15,037 nt of DNA from JADJAH01 sp964615795 (GTDB lineage Bacteria > Bacteroidota > Ignavibacteria > Tepidaquicellales > Tepidaquicellaceae): the NCBI GenBank assembly GCA_964615795.1, contig CAZTQR010000077.1, positions 1-15,037 on the forward strand, read 5' to 3'. The position numbers and the translations under genes were made by a program. The notes below the pieces were generated by a model. It had not been told where the DNA came from. It did not search any database and saw nothing but the letters and a program-made list of their open reading frames with translations. Positions 13,638 through 15,037 of this stretch are shown here, one piece after another. Positions within the stretch are counted from its first letter, which is position 1, and every line of letters begins with the position of its first letter.

Positions 13638-14945
13638 GTGAGCATCAAGAAGAAAATTGCCTCAAATGACTTTATCGTAGGTGTCATTGGAATGGGTTAT
13701 GTCGGCCTTCCCCTGGCCCTTGAGTTTGCGGCTAAAGGAATTAAGGTGATCGGATTCGATCTCGACAATTCGAAGATCATCAAGATCAATAAGGAAAAGA
13801 GTTCTTACATCAAGCACATTGAATCCGGCAGAATCAGGGAAGCCGTGGATTCCAAATGCCTAGAAGCAACGACAGACTTTTCAAGGCTTCCGGAGGCTGA
13901 TGCTATTATCATCTGTGTCCCTACTCCGCTGAATGCAAACAGGGAGCCGGATATGAGCTATGTAGAGAACACGGCGCATACAATTGCAAGGTATCTGCGC
14001 AAAGGACAGTTTGTTTCACTCGAAAGCACAACATACCCCGGCACTACAGATGAGATCCTTCTTAAGATCTTCGAGGAGAAAGGACTGAAAGTCGGCAAGG
14101 ATTTCTACCTTTGCTTCTCACCTGAAAGAGAAGATCCCAACAACGAAAAATATTCCACTGCGACCATACCGAAAGTTATAGGTGGCGTAACCAAAGAGTG
14201 CCTTGAGATCGGGATCATGATCTATGAAAAAGTGATCGTGAAAGTTGTGCCTGTGTCTTCTACAAAGGCTGCGGAATCTGCCAAGCTTCTGGAAAACATA
14301 TACCGGTCCATCAACATAGCAATGGTCAACGAGCTCAAGGTCGTATTTGATAAGATGGGAATAGATATTTGGGAAGTGGTTGAAGCGGCATCGACAAAGC
14401 CTTTCGGATTCACGCCCTTTTATCCCGGTCCCGGCCTTGGCGGACACTGCATTCCCATTGACCCCTTCTATCTTACCTGGAAAGCAAGGGAATATGAAGT
14501 GGCTACCAAGTTCATTGAGCTTGCCGGCGAAGTGAACACTTCAATGCCGGAATATGTGGTGGGCAAGGTCTATCACGCTCTCAACGAAAACAAGAAGTGC
14601 ATCAACGGTTCAAAGATTCTGCTTCTCGGCCTTTCGTACAAGAAGGATATTGACGATCTCCGCGAATCGCCGTCTCTGAAACTGATCGAACTCTTGCAGG
14701 ATGAAGGAGCAGTAGTTGACTATAACGACGACTATGTTACCACTATACCAAGGCTGAGGAAATATGAATTCAGGAAGAAGTCTGTCAAGCTTACAAAGCA
14801 GAACATTGCAAAGTATGACCTTGTTCTACTTTCAACAGACCATTCATACTATGACCGTAAGCTGATCTTTGAAAATGCGAAAATAATTGTTGATACAAGA
14901 AATGCCTTTGGAAAATTCAAGGGCAAAAAACTTTACAAGGCCTGA
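13638..14945 (+). CDS. wbpA: UDP-N-acetyl-D-glucosamine 6-dehydrogenase (WbpA type)
   Basis: The 435-residue protein has the NAD loop GVIGMGYVGLP (15-25), then ICVPTPLNANREPDMS (92-107) and SLESTTYPGTTDE (127-139). CFSPEREDPNN follows at 159-169, then KPFGFTPFYPGPGLGGHCIPIDPFYLTWKAREY with catalytic Cys271, and GLSYKKDIDDLRESPS (331-346). These blocks match WbpA of Pseudomonas O-antigen synthesis much better than UDP-glucose dehydrogenase or the WbpO/TviB group. WbpA oxidises UDP-GlcNAc at C6 to UDP-GlcNAcA with two NAD+. The start is a GTG at 13638 with an AAAGGA ribosome site five to six bases upstream. It follows wzc paralogue 2 by 61 bp without a terminator and precedes an oxidoreductase by 5 bp, so the three are co-transcribed. 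Confidence 0.94.
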   Translation: MSIKKKIASNDFIVGVIGMGYVGLPLALEFAAKGIKVIGFDLDNSKIIKINKEKSSYIKHIESGRIREAVDSKCLEATTDFSRLPEADAIIICVPTPLNANREPDMSYVENTAHTIARYLRKGQFVSLESTTYPGTTDEILLKIFEEKGLKVGKDFYLCFSPEREDPNNEKYSTATIPKVIGGVTKECLEIGIMIYEKVIVKVVPVSSTKAAESAKLLENIYRSINIAMVNELKVVFDKMGIDIWEVVEAASTKPFGFTPFYPGPGLGGHCIPIDPFYLTWKAREYEVATKFIELAGEVNTSMPEYVVGKVYHALNENKKCINGSKILLLGLSYKKDIDDLRESPSLKLIELLQDEGAVVDYNDDYVTTIPRLRKYEFRKKSVKLTKQNIAKYDLVLLSTDHSYYDRKLIFENAKIIVDTRNAFGKFKGKKLYKA

Positions 14946-14950
14946 AAAAA

Positions 14951-15037
14951 ATGAATGACTTATGTATTGCCGTTGCGGGTTGCGGCAAATGGGGAATGAA
15001 TCATGTGCGGACTGCCAACGCGCTGTTCGGTGACAAG
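14951..15037 (+). CDS. Gfo/Idh/MocA-family oxidoreductase, first 29 residues (runs off right edge)
   Basis: An ATG five bases after the dehydrogenase stop opens MNDLCIAVAGCGKWGMNHVR. The hydrophobic strand and GxGxxG loop (GCGKWG, 10-15) followed by NHVR are typical of the NAD(P)-binding start of Gfo/Idh/MocA oxidoreductases. Directly after a WbpA-type enzyme, the likeliest role is the WbpB/WlbA step, oxidising UDP-GlcNAcA at C3 to set up 3-amination. That is inferred from gene order, not from the visible residues. The fragment is distinct in sequence from the oxidoreductase at the left edge. Confidence 0.75.
   Translation, partial: MNDLCIAVAGCGKWGMNHVRTANALFGDK

Overview
The window is a cell-surface polysaccharide locus: genes for sugar-nucleotide synthesis, glycan modification, ABC-type glycan export, chain-length control and tyrosine phosphorylation, and operon antitermination. 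Base composition is moderate, Shine-Dalgarno sites are mostly weak or absent, GTG and TTG starts recur, and there is a NusG paralogue of the UpxY type. Together these suggest a Gram-negative of the Bacteroidota/Ignavibacteriota/Chlorobiota (FCB) group. The phylum is an inference that no marker gene here settles. A run of exactly 100 N (1374-1473) shows this is a draft or metagenome scaffold.

Layout. About 10.4 kb on the minus strand reads as one long operon starting near 10.45 kb and leaving the window on the left. In transcription order it contains: a small SLBB-domain export protein; a UpxY-like antiterminator; a WbpP-like UDP-GlcNAc 4-epimerase; a second small SLBB protein; a Wzc-type copolymerase/tyrosine kinase; the Wzm permease; the Wzt ATPase with a C-terminal glycan-binding domain; a PhyH-type dioxygenase; a family 2 glycosyltransferase cut by the N gap; the C-terminal half of an SpsF-type cytidylyltransferase; a TylF-type O-methyltransferase; and the start of a Gfo/Idh/MocA oxidoreductase. 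A divergent plus-strand operon begins near 11.2 kb with a second Wzc paralogue, a WbpA-type UDP-GlcNAc 6-dehydrogenase and the first 29 codons of another Gfo/Idh/MocA oxidoreductase.

The 854-bp region between the two operons has no convincing gene. It holds three pairs of GC-rich palindromes built on CCGG-N-CTTAAG-N-CCGG, a separate perfect 9-1-9 inverted repeat just upstream of the plus-strand operon, and candidate promoters.

How the genes fit together (inference). WbpP and WbpA supply UDP-GalNAc and UDP-GlcNAcA, and the following oxidoreductase probably begins a WbpB-like 3-keto/3-amino branch. The GT2 enzyme and others assemble the glycan. Wzm/Wzt exports it, with the Wzt C-terminal domain possibly reading a cap or decoration added by the methyltransferase or dioxygenase. 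The two Wzc paralogues and two unusually small SLBB proteins form duplicated export or length-control modules. Finding both an ABC exporter and BY-kinase copolymerases in one locus, with the Wzc and SLBB components both duplicated, is the most unusual aspect of the window.
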